From: an uncultured Oscillospiraceae bacterium
GTDB lineage: Bacteria > Bacillota > Clostridia > Oscillospirales > Acutalibacteraceae
DNA length: 64,000 bases
Assembly (NCBI GenBank): GCA_900541905.1
Contig: UQLQ01000004.1
Span: forward strand, 62,001-126,000
Direction: 5' to 3'
Below the pieces are notes generated by a model. That model was not told where the DNA came from, made no database searches, and worked only from the letters and a program-made list of their open reading frames with translations. A program made the translations under genes and the position numbers. This document shows, piece by piece, positions 1-8,705 of this stretch. The first letter of the stretch is position 1, and each line of letters starts with the position of its first letter.

Positions 1-99
1 TCTCCTTTTGCGGAAAAAACCGCTGATGTTATTGTTGCTGCAGAAAGACAAATCATACAAAAATATATTTGCCAACATTGGGGAAAAATGATAAAATAA
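1..99 (+). CDS. C-terminal end of an unidentified protein (partial)
   Basis: Frame 1 is open from the first base and ends at TAA 97-99, giving the last 32 residues of a protein that begins outside the window. The tail holds ADVIVAAERQ and ends HWGKMIK. I do not recognise it. Its position just upstream of hisH makes a histidine-pathway gene possible, but nothing in the residues proves that. About 85 bases separate it from hisH. Confidence 0.5.
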   Translation, partial: SPFAEKTADVIVAAERQIIQKYICQHWGKMIK

Positions 100-184
100 C
101 AATTATCATATAAACGGTTCGTAGTTGTAGCAGTGAAAAGAAACGTTTATTTATTTATATTTTAATAATGAGGGAAATAGTAGT

Positions 185-796
185 ATGATTGCGTTAATTG
201 ATTATGGCGCCGGAAATTTACATAGCGTACAAAATGCGTTGGATTACATTGGCTGTGAAAGTTGCATTACCAGTGATGCAAAAGTACTCATGGAAGCAGA
301 CGCTGCAATTTTGCCGGGCGTAGGCTCCTTTGGACATGCTATGGAGTGTTTGCAAAATGCAAATTTGGTACAGCCGGTTTTGGATTTTATTCACAGCGGA
401 AAACCATTTTTAGGAATTTGTCTTGGACTTCAGTTGTTATTTGAAGAAAGTGAGGAGAGTCCGGGGGTAAAAGGACTTGGAGTATTTCAAGGCAAAATTC
501 AGCTGATTCCCGGCGGTTGGGATTTAAAAGTGCCTCACATTGGCTGGAATTCATTGGACATCAAACAAAATGACGGATTGTTCCAAAACATTGAGCCGGA
601 ACCTTATGTTTATTTTGTACATTCGTATTATTTGAAAGCACAAGACAGAGAGATTGTTTCTGCTACCACCACATACGGAATTGAACTGGATGTAGCCATA
701 CATAAAGATAACGTGCATGCGGTGCAGTTTCATCCTGAAAAAAGTGGTGTAAGAGGCATTGAAATGCTGGAAAATTTTGCGTCACTTATCAAATAA
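185..796 (+). CDS. hisH: Imidazole glycerol phosphate synthase, glutaminase subunit HisH
   Basis: HisH hydrolyses glutamine and passes ammonia to HisF, which makes imidazole-glycerol phosphate and AICAR in cytoplasmic histidine synthesis. The 203-residue length is normal for this class I amidotransferase. The oxyanion strand PGVGSFG is near residue 44, the nucleophile Cys79 lies in GICLGLQ, and the His183/Glu185 pair is in FHPEKS, so the triad is complete. GAGGGAA precedes the ATG at 185. hisF follows after 16 bases, so the two partner subunits are cotranscribed. Confidence 0.97.
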   Translation: MIALIDYGAGNLHSVQNALDYIGCESCITSDAKVLMEADAAILPGVGSFGHAMECLQNANLVQPVLDFIHSGKPFLGICLGLQLLFEESEESPGVKGLGVFQGKIQLIPGGWDLKVPHIGWNSLDIKQNDGLFQNIEPEPYVYFVHSYYLKAQDREIVSATTTYGIELDVAIHKDNVHAVQFHPEKSGVRGIEMLENFASLIK

Positions 797-812
797 AAGG
801 AGGTACCAAGCC

Positions 813-1574
813 ATGCATGCAAAAAGAATTATTCCGTGTTTGGATGTAAATAACGGAAGAGTAGTCAAAGGAACCAGTTTTGTAAATTTAAGAGATGCAG
901 GCGACCCTGTAGAAGCGGCAATTGCTTATGACAAACAGGGTGCCGATGAATTGGTATTATTGGATATTACCGCTTCTCATGAAGGCCGTGGTACCATGCT
1001 GCATATTGTGCAGGAGGTTGCAAAGCATATTTTTATTCCGTTTACCGTAGGCGGCGGAGTGCGTACCGTAGAGGATATCAATGCATTACTGCGTGCAGGT
1101 GCGGATAAGGTTTCTGTGAATACTGCGGCATGGAAAAATCCGCAGCTCATTCGTGAAGCTGCCAATCAATTTGGAAGCCAATGCGTTGTTTGCGCCATTG
1201 ATGCAAAACGTAGAGCGGAAGGTGGATGGACAGTTGTCATCAATGGCGGACGTGAAGATACGGGCAAAGATGCCGTTGCATGGGCAATCCAGGCAGCCAA
1301 ATTAGGAGCGGGGGAAATCTTGCTGACCAGTATGGATTGTGACGGACAAAAAACAGGATATGATTTGGAATTAACAAGAGCTGTGTCCTGCAGAGTGAAT
1401 ATTCCGGTTATTGCATCAGGCGGTGCAGGAACCATGGAGCATTTTTCCGATGCGTTTGAACTGGGTGAGGCAGATGCAGTATTGGCCGCTTCTTTATTCC
1501 ATTTTGGTGAAATCACCATTCCGGAATTAAAAGCCTATTTGCAAAAAAAAGACATTACAGTCAGAAAATCATAA
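813..1574 (+). CDS. hisF: Imidazole glycerol phosphate synthase, cyclase subunit HisF
   Basis: HisF is the TIM-barrel partner of HisH and closes the imidazole ring using ammonia channelled from it. The protein has 253 residues, the usual size. It opens with AKRIIPCLDVNNGRVVKG, containing the first catalytic Asp, and has VVCAIDAKR with the second. Phosphate-binding glycine loops (GGGVRT, ASGGAGT) are present. The frame is open from 759, but the ATG at 813 is chosen because AAAGGAGG lies at 797-804 and the protein then starts like its family. A strong terminator follows at once, so hisF ends the his transcript. Confidence 0.97.
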   Translation: MHAKRIIPCLDVNNGRVVKGTSFVNLRDAGDPVEAAIAYDKQGADELVLLDITASHEGRGTMLHIVQEVAKHIFIPFTVGGGVRTVEDINALLRAGADKVSVNTAAWKNPQLIREAANQFGSQCVVCAIDAKRRAEGGWTVVINGGREDTGKDAVAWAIQAAKLGAGEILLTSMDCDGQKTGYDLELTRAVSCRVNIPVIASGGAGTMEHFSDAFELGEADAVLAASLFHFGEITIPELKAYLQKKDITVRKS

Positions 1575-1607
1575 AAATACCCGGGAATGTTCTCCCGGGT
1601 ATTTTTA
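1574..1607 (+). terminator. Rho-independent terminator after hisF
   Basis: ACCCGGGA (1579-1586) pairs with TCCCGGGT (1593-1600) around a 6-base loop. The stem is extended by flanking A and T runs, and the T run follows on the + strand. Confidence 0.9.
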
Positions 1608-1944
1608 TTGATAGAAAAGAAAATTCTTTTTAGCAAATGATATTGGTAAATATATCCTGTGGCAACAGCCCGCCGAAATTTGCTTCGTTTTCAGCGTTGA
1701 AAGTCTTACGTATTCACTTTTATAGGAGGAGAATAAAAACTTTACTGGGGTCTCATATCCGTGATTTATTTTTGAAATTTTTGTTTTTCAACAGCAATCA
1801 AATGTTTTTATCTTTTCCTTATTGTTCTTTATACGGAGGTATATTTGTTGGGATTTTCATAGCAGGGGTTGTTCATATTTTGTACTAGCTGCGCATACCA
1901 ATGTAACAAGCGTAAAAGCGCAATTTTGGAGGTGCAGAATCAGT
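1608..1944 (+). other. Intergenic region upstream of the first D,D-carboxypeptidase
   Basis: About 335 bases without a convincing gene. A weak sigma-A-like pair, TTGAAA at 1697 and TATAGG near 1721, may be the promoter. An AGGAGGAG stretch at 1725-1732 is not followed by a usable start. An open frame at 1637-1888 lacks a ribosome site and is not called. No riboswitch fold is recognised. Confidence 0.4.
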
Positions 1945-3087
1945 ATGAGGTGGAAAACAAGAGCAATTGCAATGGTTGTGGTCGTGGTGTTAATGGCTGT
2001 TTCGTTTGTAATACCGGTATCCGCTATTTCAGACGAAGAGGTGGCTGCTCCGTCTGCTATTTTAATGGAACCAAATACAGGCAAAATTTTATATGAAAAG
2101 AATGCAAATGAATTGCGTCCGTGTGCTTCTATTACCAAAGTAATGACTTTGTTATTGGTGATGGAAGCCATAGATTCGGGTAAAATCTCTTTGGATGACC
2201 AGGTAACTGCAAGTGCGCATGCGGCTTCCATGGGCGGTTCGGATATTTGGTTAAAAGAAGGAGAAACCATGTCTGTGAACGACTTAATCAAAGCAACAGT
2301 CATCATGAGTGCAAATGATGCTGCTGTTGTGTTGGCAGAACATGTATACGGAACAGAAGATGAATTTGTAAAACAAATGAATATTCGTGCAAAACAATTG
2401 GGTATGAATGATACCACATTTAAAAATTGCAACGGTCTGGATGAAGACGGTCATTTGACAACTGCCCATGATGTGGCACTGATGTCAGCAGAGTTAATCA
2501 AACACGAAAAAATCTTTGATTACACATTAACTTGGATGGATTACGTCAGAGACGGAGAAACTCAATTGGTAAATACCAATAAATTAATTCGCAGTTACAA
2601 AGGTATCACAGGATTAAAAACAGGTACCACCAGTCAGGCGGGCAGCTGTATTTCCGCTACGGCTAAGAGAGATAATTTGAGTCTTGTGGCAGTGGTATTG
2701 GGCTGTTCCACAACGGATGAACGGTTTACCTCCGCATCAACTTTGCTCGATTACGGATTTGCTAATTTTTCCTTTGCGTCACTCCAAATGCCGGAATTGG
2801 GAATGGTTCCCGTAACAAACGGAATACAGGGAGAAGTTCAGGTCGAATGTACTGCAACTGCTGAAGTATTAATTCCAAAGGGGAAAGAATCTGCAATTAA
2901 AAGCGAAGTGGAGTTGAGTGAAGGGGTTCAGGCACCGGTTGAACAAGGACAGTTGCTTGGAAAAGTAAAGTATGAACTGGACGGAGAAGTAATTGCAGAG
3001 TATGATATTACAGCAAAAGACAGTGTGAAAGAGCTTGATTTTGGCGCTTCTTTTATGATTTTATTAAGAAGTTTGTTCCATTGGTAA
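1945..3087 (+). CDS. D-alanyl-D-alanine carboxypeptidase (DacF-like PBP)
   Basis: A secreted low-molecular-weight penicillin-binding protein that trims the terminal D-Ala from peptidoglycan pentapeptides. A signal peptide spans residues 1-27 (basic start, valine-rich core, VSA cleavage motif). Active-site motifs are S62-I-T-K65, S-A-N in MSANDAAV and K-T-G in GLKTGTTSQAG. The C-terminal beta domain ends in a hydrophobic/aromatic tail (SFMILLRSLFHW) typical of the membrane-binding amphipathic end. The frame runs upstream, but the ATG at 1945 follows GGAGGTG (1928-1934) and places the signal peptide first. In Bacillus, DacF acts in spore cortex formation; which paralogue this is cannot be decided here. 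A second family member lies at 13199. Confidence 0.92.
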   Translation: MRWKTRAIAMVVVVVLMAVSFVIPVSAISDEEVAAPSAILMEPNTGKILYEKNANELRPCASITKVMTLLLVMEAIDSGKISLDDQVTASAHAASMGGSDIWLKEGETMSVNDLIKATVIMSANDAAVVLAEHVYGTEDEFVKQMNIRAKQLGMNDTTFKNCNGLDEDGHLTTAHDVALMSAELIKHEKIFDYTLTWMDYVRDGETQLVNTNKLIRSYKGITGLKTGTTSQAGSCISATAKRDNLSLVAVVLGCSTTDERFTSASTLLDYGFANFSFASLQMPELGMVPVTNGIQGEVQVECTATAEVLIPKGKESAIKSEVELSEGVQAPVEQGQLLGKVKYELDGEVIAEYDITAKDSVKELDFGASFMILLRSLFHW

Positions 3088-3144
3088 ATTATGATGTTGT
3101 AAAAGAAATGAAAGTATAAATTTATAAAAAGTGTTGAAATTCTA

Positions 3145-3173
3145 TTGCAAATAATATAGGTTTATTGTAAAAT
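3145..3173 (+). promoter_or_regulatory. Sigma-A promoter for pgi
   Basis: TTGCAA (3145-3150), a 17-base spacer, then TAAAAT (3168-3173), 37 bases before the pgi start. Confidence 0.7.
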
Positions 3174-3210
3174 AATAACGAAAGAATGGGAACGTATAGG
3201 AGGATAAAAG

Positions 3211-4551
3211 ATGTCCATTCAAGTAGATTTAAAACATTTAAATGGGTTTGTACAGAGCCAAGAGATGGAAGGAATTGCTCCTCAGGTTAAGACGGCACAT
3301 CATATGCTGCATAACGGTACAGGTATGGGGAATGATTATATCGGCTGGCTGACTTTGCCAACAGATTATGATAAAGAAGAATTTGAGAGGATTCAGAAAG
3401 CGGCAAAACAAATTCAATCTGATACGGATATTTTGATTATCATTGGAATCGGCGGTTCTTATTTGGGGGCAAGGGCAGCGATAGAATTTTTAAAATCACA
3501 AAATTACAATGTCCTTCCGAAACAAACTCCCGATATTTATTTTGCAGGAAACACCATCAGTTCTGCATCCTTAACTGAATTATTGACAATATGTAAAGGC
3601 AAACGCGTTTCCATTAACATGATTTCAAAGTCTGGTACTACAACAGAACCGGCCATTGCTTTCCGTGTATTCAAAGATTTTTTGGAAAAAGAATATGGGA
3701 AAGAAGAAGCAAAAAAACGTATTTACTGCACAACGGATAAAGCAAAAGGTACGTTGAAACAACTTGCTGATACAGAAGGATACCAAACATTTGTGGTTCC
3801 CGACGATGTAGGAGGACGTTTTTCCGTATTAACAGCAGTAGGTTTGTTACCCATTGCTGTTTGCGGAGCAGACATCACAGCATTAATGCAAGGCGCTGCC
3901 GATGCACAGCAGGAATATTTCAATGACAATCTTGCGGAAAATCCTTGTTACCAATATGCGGCTGCCAGAAATGTATTGTATCGAAAAGGGAAAGAGATTG
4001 AACTGCTGGTCAGTTACGAGCCTTGTTATACGATGATGTGCGAGTGGTGGAAACAATTATACGGAGAAAGTGAAGGAAAGGATCAAAAAGGAATTTTTCC
4101 GGCATCCGTAACGTTTTCCACAGATTTACACTCTATGGGTCAATACATACAAGATGGAAAGCGGACACTTTTTGAAACTGTTGTATTGTTTGATAAGCCA
4201 AAGTATGATATATTAATAGAGAACAGTCCCGAAGATGTGGATGGATTGAATTTTCTACAAGGCAAATCGGTTTCTTATGTCAACCGAAAAGCATTTGAAG
4301 GAACGGTATTGGCGCATCATGACGGCGGTGTTCCCAATATTGTTGTTCATGTTCCGGATTTTTCAGAGTATTCTTTGGGATATCTGATTTATTTCTTTGA
4401 AAAAGCATGCGCTATTTCCGGTTATTTACTGGGTGTAAATCCATTTAATCAGCCGGGGGTGGAAAGCTATAAAAAGAATATGTTTGCTTTGCTTGGCAAG
4501 CCCGGGTATGAACAGGAAAAAGAGCAGCTGGAAGCCAGATTAAAGCAATAA
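3211..4551 (+). CDS. pgi: Glucose-6-phosphate isomerase
   Basis: Interconverts glucose-6-phosphate and fructose-6-phosphate at the head of glycolysis. The 446-residue length matches the short bacterial form. Visible signatures are GIGGSYLGARAAIEFL for the sugar-phosphate loop, SKSGTTTEPAIAFRVF (PGI signature 1) and FNQPGVESYKKNMFALLGKPG near the C terminus, which carries the conserved catalytic Lys region. AGGAGGATAAAAG precedes the ATG. It has its own promoter and appears to be monocistronic or cotranscribed with the small gene downstream. Confidence 0.97.
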   Translation: MSIQVDLKHLNGFVQSQEMEGIAPQVKTAHHMLHNGTGMGNDYIGWLTLPTDYDKEEFERIQKAAKQIQSDTDILIIIGIGGSYLGARAAIEFLKSQNYNVLPKQTPDIYFAGNTISSASLTELLTICKGKRVSINMISKSGTTTEPAIAFRVFKDFLEKEYGKEEAKKRIYCTTDKAKGTLKQLADTEGYQTFVVPDDVGGRFSVLTAVGLLPIAVCGADITALMQGAADAQQEYFNDNLAENPCYQYAAARNVLYRKGKEIELLVSYEPCYTMMCEWWKQLYGESEGKDQKGIFPASVTFSTDLHSMGQYIQDGKRTLFETVVLFDKPKYDILIENSPEDVDGLNFLQGKSVSYVNRKAFEGTVLAHHDGGVPNIVVHVPDFSEYSLGYLIYFFEKACAISGYLLGVNPFNQPGVESYKKNMFALLGKPGYEQEKEQLEARLKQ

Positions 4552-4621
4552 GAAGTTCAATGTGCCGGTCGTATCCACTTTTTGTGGAAAAATATAAAAT
4601 GTTTTGGGGAGGAGTTTCATC

Positions 4622-5032
4622 ATGATAACTCTAATTATTGGTAAAAAAGGTTCAGGAAAAACAAAAAAATTAATTGACGCAGCAAACAATGCCATTGAAA
4701 ACACAAACGGCAACGTTGTTGTAATTGAGAAGGAATCCCATCTTACTTTGGATATCTCCCATCAAGCAAGATTGGTTGCTCTTGAGCCATACGGCATTCA
4801 TGGCTGCACTGCATTCTACGGTTTTGTAAGCGGTATTTGTGCAGGCAACTATGATGTAAAAGAAATTTTTATTGATTCTACATTAAAAGCAGTTGACGTA
4901 CAAGATTTGGAATGCTTTATTAAAAAATTGGATAAATTGGCTGCTTTTGCTGAGACAAAGATTACATTGTCTGTTTCCATGGATGAGTCTGAACTTCCTG
5001 CAGGCGTAAAAGATATTGTAACTTGCATCTAA
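4622..5032 (+). CDS. Small P-loop protein of unknown function
   Basis: A 136-residue soluble protein whose N terminus is a beta strand plus Walker A loop (LIIGKKGSGKTKKLI), so ATP/GTP binding is likely. IFIDST in the middle could be a Walker B-like strand. The protein is too short for a complete kinase or AAA module. No signal peptide or membrane segment is seen. The ATG at 4622 follows GGGGAGGAG; the earlier in-frame start at 4604 would place that site inside the gene. It sits between pgi and a terminator. I recall short P-loop proteins like this in Clostridia under vague names such as PilT-like, but no role is proven. Confidence 0.75.
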   Translation: MITLIIGKKGSGKTKKLIDAANNAIENTNGNVVVIEKESHLTLDISHQARLVALEPYGIHGCTAFYGFVSGICAGNYDVKEIFIDSTLKAVDVQDLECFIKKLDKLAAFAETKITLSVSMDESELPAGVKDIVTCI

Positions 5033-5050
5033 TTTCAGATAGACATATAA

Positions 5051-5087
5051 AAGCTGCTGCCGCTGCATTTACGGCGGCAGCTTTCTT
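5051..5087 (+). terminator. Rho-independent terminator
   Basis: AAGCTGCTGCCG (5051-5062) pairs with CGGCGGCAGCTT (5072-5083) with one G-U pair, followed by a short T-rich tract. It closes the pgi/P-loop region. Confidence 0.85.
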
Positions 5088-5169
5088 ATATACGGTATGA
5101 ATATGCCGTATAGGGAAAGTATAAAAAGAGAACGGCTTTGTACTGCATCATTTCGTATAAAATTTCTTG

Positions 5170-5198
5170 TTGACAAAGCTGCTGCAAATGGCTATAAT
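5170..5198 (+). promoter_or_regulatory. Perfect sigma-A promoter for yceD-rpmF
   Basis: TTGACA (5170-5175), 17 bases, TATAAT (5193-5198). Both hexamers match consensus exactly, 30 bases before the yceD start. Confidence 0.9.
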
Positions 5199-5227
5199 AT
5201 TTTAGTAAAGCGCAAGAGGTGTTAACT

Positions 5228-5722
5228 ATGCTGCTTGATTTAAAAAAATTGTTTGAAAATGAAGAGGAGTGCATTCCTTTTCAGTTTGAGCTGGATTTAT
5301 CGGACACGGAAATAAGCGGTGTATATCCGTTTGTTTCTCCGGTGCAAATCCGTGGTAGTGTGCAAAATACAGCACAAACCGTTTATATGACGGCAGAAGC
5401 TGATTTTGATTTTTCTATTCCTTGTGACCGTTGTGCCGAGGATATTCAAACACATTATCACTATTCGTTCAGTCATCCTCTTGTCATGGAGATGAATGAA
5501 GAAGACCAAGATACTTACATTCTGGCAGAAGACGGTAAGTTGGATTTGGACGAGCTTTTCAGAGCAGATATTTTATTGGCTTTACCTACAAAATATCTAT
5601 GTAAAGAAGATTGTAAAGGTTTATGCCCTGTTTGCGGTATGAATCTAAACAACAGCAGTTGTCAATGTAATAAGCGTCAGATTGATCCTCGTTTGGAGGT
5701 TCTGAAACAACTGATAGATTAG
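5228..5722 (+). CDS. yceD: YceD family protein (DUF177)
   Basis: A 164-residue member of the YceD/DUF177 family, widely found directly upstream of rpmF and thought to act in 23S rRNA or large-subunit maturation. Cysteine pairs are visible: CDRCAED in the middle, then CKEDCKGLCPVCG and CQC in the C-terminal third, which suggests zinc binding as in many family members. The ATG at 5228 is preferred over GTG at 5219 because AGAGGTG (5215-5221) is then a proper ribosome site. rpmF follows after 28 bases and shares the strong promoter, so its expression should track ribosome synthesis. Confidence 0.9.
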   Translation: MLLDLKKLFENEEECIPFQFELDLSDTEISGVYPFVSPVQIRGSVQNTAQTVYMTAEADFDFSIPCDRCAEDIQTHYHYSFSHPLVMEMNEEDQDTYILAEDGKLDLDELFRADILLALPTKYLCKEDCKGLCPVCGMNLNNSSCQCNKRQIDPRLEVLKQLID

Positions 5723-5750
5723 TTTTAATTTATATAAGGAGGTGCTGAAC

Positions 5751-5933
5751 ATGGCGGTACCAAAGAGCAAATTATCCAGTGCAAGAAAAAATAGCAGACG
5801 TTCCAGCGTTTGGAAAATGAGTGCTCCAACTCTTGTTCATTGCCCAAAATGCGGTGAGTACAAAACACCTCACGTTGTTTGCGGCAGTTGTGGTTTTTAC
5901 AACGGCAGAGAAGTAATTAAAAAAGAGGCTTAA
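5751..5933 (+). CDS. rpmF: 50S ribosomal protein L32
   Basis: A 60-residue large-subunit protein. It starts AVPKSKLSSARKNSRRS, the basic rRNA-binding arm, followed by a four-cysteine zinc ribbon (CPKCGEYK ... CGSCG), so this is the zinc-containing C+ form. The ATG at 5751 follows AAGGAGGTG with good spacing. It is cotranscribed with yceD and followed by a clear terminator. Confidence 0.97.
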   Translation: MAVPKSKLSSARKNSRRSSVWKMSAPTLVHCPKCGEYKTPHVVCGSCGFYNGREVIKKEA

Positions 5934-5970
5934 TCAGAAAGATTACAATCTTTTTTATTTCTAAAAATTT

Positions 5971-6002
5971 AAGAGAAGGAGAAATCCTTCTCTTATTTTT
6001 TT
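5971..6002 (+). terminator. Rho-independent terminator after rpmF
   Basis: AAGAGAAGGA (5971-5980), loop GAAA, TCCTTCTCTT (5985-5994), then a T run. A weaker AAAGAT/ATCTTT hairpin with T run lies just upstream at about 5938-5957. Confidence 0.9.
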
Positions 6003-6040
6003 GCTTAAAATACATTGTCATCAATGGGAGGTGATTCAAA

Positions 6041-7360
6041 ATGTCAGTTGTAATCAAAGGAATAGAACCTGACAGTCCTGCTCAGCGTGCAGGAATTCAG
6101 GCAGGCGAAATTCTGGTTTCTTTAAATGGGCATGATATTATTGATATTTTGGATTACCGTTTTTATGAAACCAATGCCCATTTGGAAATTAAGCTTTCCG
6201 ATGTTACAGGTCAAACACGTATTGTTTCCATGAAAAAGGGCCAATATCAATCCATTGGTTTGGAATTTGAAACATATTTGATGGATAAGCAACATTCCTG
6301 CCGCTGCAAATGTGTGTTTTGTTTTATTGACCAAATGCCAAAGGGTATGAGAGAAAGCTTATATTTTAAAGATGATGACTCCCGTCTGTCGTTTTTATTT
6401 GGTAATTATGTGACGCTAACCAATTTGAAAGAAAAAGATGTACAGCGTATCATTGATATGAAAATCAGTCCCATTAATGTGTCTGTGCATACAACCAATC
6501 CGGAATTAAGAGTAAAAATGATGGGAAATCGATTTGCAGGTCAGGTGCTTGAAATCTTGCCCAGACTGGCAAATGCGGGTATCCAGCTCAACTGTCAGCT
6601 GGTGTTGTGTCCGGGTATCAATGACGGGGCAGAGTTGGAGCGCAGTTTGACCGACCTTGGCAAATTAGCGCCTGCACTGCAAAGTATTGCCTTGGTACCT
6701 GTTGGCGTTACCAAATACAGAGAAGGGTTATACCCTTTACGTCCTTATACAAAAGAAGAGGCAGGTCAAACCATTGATATCATTGACCGTTTTGGAAATC
6801 AGTTTGAACAGGAATATGGCAGTCGTATTGCATATGCTTCCGATGAATTTTATTTAACAGCGGAAAGACCGATTCCGAATCCGGAATTTTACGGAGATTT
6901 TTCTCAAATAGAAAGTGGAGTCGGTGCAATGGCATGCTTGAAAGATGAGTTTTTATATGCATTGAAAGAGCGTTTGGACGGTCAGGAAACCATTGAAATT
7001 CCGAAAAGGCATATTACATTGGCCACAGGTGTTGCGGCTTATCCGTTTCTGAATGAATTACTTGACGAAGTGCGGATAAAATGTAATAATTTAACTTGTA
7101 ATGTAGTGCCGATTATCAACCATTTTTTTGGAGAAACTATAACAGTAGCAGGACTTATGACCGGCACAGATATTTTATCTCAGCTAAAAGAAAAAACGCT
7201 GGGAGACGAGTTATTACTGCCGGAAGTAATTTTGCGGCATAATACAAATATACTGTTAGATGACATTACCCTTGATGATATCAGTAATCAACTGCAGATA
7301 CCCATTAAGACGGTTATGAATGACGGACAGCATTTGTTACATGCTGTTCTGGGGGAGTGA
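6041..7360 (+). CDS. DUF512 protein: PDZ-like plus radical-SAM-type iron-sulfur protein
   Basis: A 439-residue protein. Residues 1-65 form a PDZ-like domain (IEPDSPAQRAGIQAGEILVSLNG). A cysteine cluster follows near residues 87-94, where C-R-C-K-C-V-F-C satisfies the CX3CX2C radical-SAM signature, then FIDQMPKGMR and a barrel-like core. The C-terminal part corresponds to DUF512. The substrate is unknown; the family (TIGR03279-like) is recurrent next to der in Clostridia. GGGAGGTG precedes the ATG. der begins 4 bases after the stop, so it is translated from the same message as a ribosome-assembly GTPase, which hints at an RNA or translation role but does not prove it. Confidence 0.85.
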   Translation: MSVVIKGIEPDSPAQRAGIQAGEILVSLNGHDIIDILDYRFYETNAHLEIKLSDVTGQTRIVSMKKGQYQSIGLEFETYLMDKQHSCRCKCVFCFIDQMPKGMRESLYFKDDDSRLSFLFGNYVTLTNLKEKDVQRIIDMKISPINVSVHTTNPELRVKMMGNRFAGQVLEILPRLANAGIQLNCQLVLCPGINDGAELERSLTDLGKLAPALQSIALVPVGVTKYREGLYPLRPYTKEEAGQTIDIIDRFGNQFEQEYGSRIAYASDEFYLTAERPIPNPEFYGDFSQIESGVGAMACLKDEFLYALKERLDGQETIEIPKRHITLATGVAAYPFLNELLDEVRIKCNNLTCNVVPIINHFFGETITVAGLMTGTDILSQLKEKTLGDELLLPEVILRHNTNILLDDITLDDISNQLQIPIKTVMNDGQHLLHAVLGE

Positions 7361-7364
7361 AACA

Positions 7365-8696
7365 ATGTCTAAACCGATTGTTGCCATAGTAGGCAGACCA
7401 AATGTAGGCAAGTCTACCTTATTTAATAAATTAATTGGGCAGAGACTTTCTATTGTAGATGATACGCCCGGTGTTACAAGAGACCGCATTTACGGAGAAT
7501 GCGAGTGGGAAAACAGAGTAATATCCTTGGTAGATACCGGCGGTATTGAGCCGATGTCTCAAGATGTTATTTTATCTCAAATGAGAACACAGGCACAAAT
7601 AGCCATTGACGGAGCTGATGTCATTATTATGGTAACAGACGTACGCAGCGGAGTGGTTGCAACGGACGAAGAAGTTGCCATTATGTTGAAAAAAAGCGGC
7701 AGACCTGTCATATTGGCTGTGAATAAATGTGACAATGTTGGCGATGTTCCGCCTGAATTTTATGAATTTTATAATTTGGGTTTGGGTGATCCGATTGCAG
7801 TTTCTTCTGTCCATGGACATGGAACGGGAGATTTGTTGGACAGAGTCATGGAATTGGTTCCGCAGGAGCAGGAAGAGGAAGACGACGGAGAAGAAATCAA
7901 GGTTGCCATTATAGGTAAGCCAAATGTAGGTAAATCTTCTTTGGTGAATAAAATATCAGGTCAGGAACGCTGTATCGTTTCCAATATTGCGGGAACAACA
8001 CGAGACGCCATTGATACGGCTGTGGAAAATCAACATGGCAAGTTCATTTTGATTGATACAGCAGGATTGCGCCGTCAAAGCAAAGTCTATAAAATGGATG
8101 ATAACATTGAACGTTACAGTATTATACGGGCGCAAATGGCCATTGAACGTTCTGATGTTTGTGTTATTATGATAGATGCCACCGAAGGGTTTACGGAACA
8201 AGATTCCAAAGTAGCCGGATTGGCGCATGAGGCAGGGAAAGGCTGCGTTATCGTAGTAAATAAATGGGATGCTGTAGAAAAAGACGATAAAACCATGCAA
8301 GAATACCGTAAAAAACTTGAAGTGGATTTTTCTTTTATGTCTTATGCTCCGTTTGTATTTATATCAGCCCATACAGGCCAAAGAATTGACCGATTGTTTG
8401 AGCTGATTAAACTTGTGGCAAATTCCAATGCAATGCGGATTACTACAGGTACGTTAAATGATATTTTGGCACAAGCAACTGCACGTGTACAGCCGCCTAC
8501 AGATAAGGGAAAACGTCTTAAGATTTACTATATGACGCAAGCAAGCACCAAACCGCCGACCTTTATTTGTTTTGTAAACGATGCGGAGTTATTTCATTTT
8601 TCCTATCAACGTTATTTGGAAAACAGAATTAGGGAAACCTTTGGTTTGGAAGGTACCCCTGTTCGATTTATCATCCGCGAACGCGGCGATAAATAG
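7365..8696 (+). CDS. der: Ribosome biogenesis GTPase Der (EngA)
   Basis: A double-GTPase needed for 50S subunit assembly. The 443 residues contain two Ras-like G domains: GRPNVGKST near residue 9 with DTPGVTRD and NKCD, and GKPNVGKSS near residue 182 with DTAGLRR and NKWD. A KH-like C-terminal domain completes the family layout. The ATG at 7365 follows GGGGGAG at 7351-7356, overlapping the end of the upstream gene. The stop codon overlaps the AGGAGGG site of plsY. Confidence 0.97.
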   Translation: MSKPIVAIVGRPNVGKSTLFNKLIGQRLSIVDDTPGVTRDRIYGECEWENRVISLVDTGGIEPMSQDVILSQMRTQAQIAIDGADVIIMVTDVRSGVVATDEEVAIMLKKSGRPVILAVNKCDNVGDVPPEFYEFYNLGLGDPIAVSSVHGHGTGDLLDRVMELVPQEQEEEDDGEEIKVAIIGKPNVGKSSLVNKISGQERCIVSNIAGTTRDAIDTAVENQHGKFILIDTAGLRRQSKVYKMDDNIERYSIIRAQMAIERSDVCVIMIDATEGFTEQDSKVAGLAHEAGKGCVIVVNKWDAVEKDDKTMQEYRKKLEVDFSFMSYAPFVFISAHTGQRIDRLFELIKLVANSNAMRITTGTLNDILAQATARVQPPTDKGKRLKIYYMTQASTKPPTFICFVNDAELFHFSYQRYLENRIRETFGLEGTPVRFIIRERGDK

Positions 8697-8705
8697 GAGG
8701 GCACA

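Noticed and set aside
1637..1888. 83-codon open frame upstream of the first carboxypeptidase
   Set aside because: No ribosome site, odd composition (phenylalanine and arginine rich), and it overlaps the probable promoter/leader.
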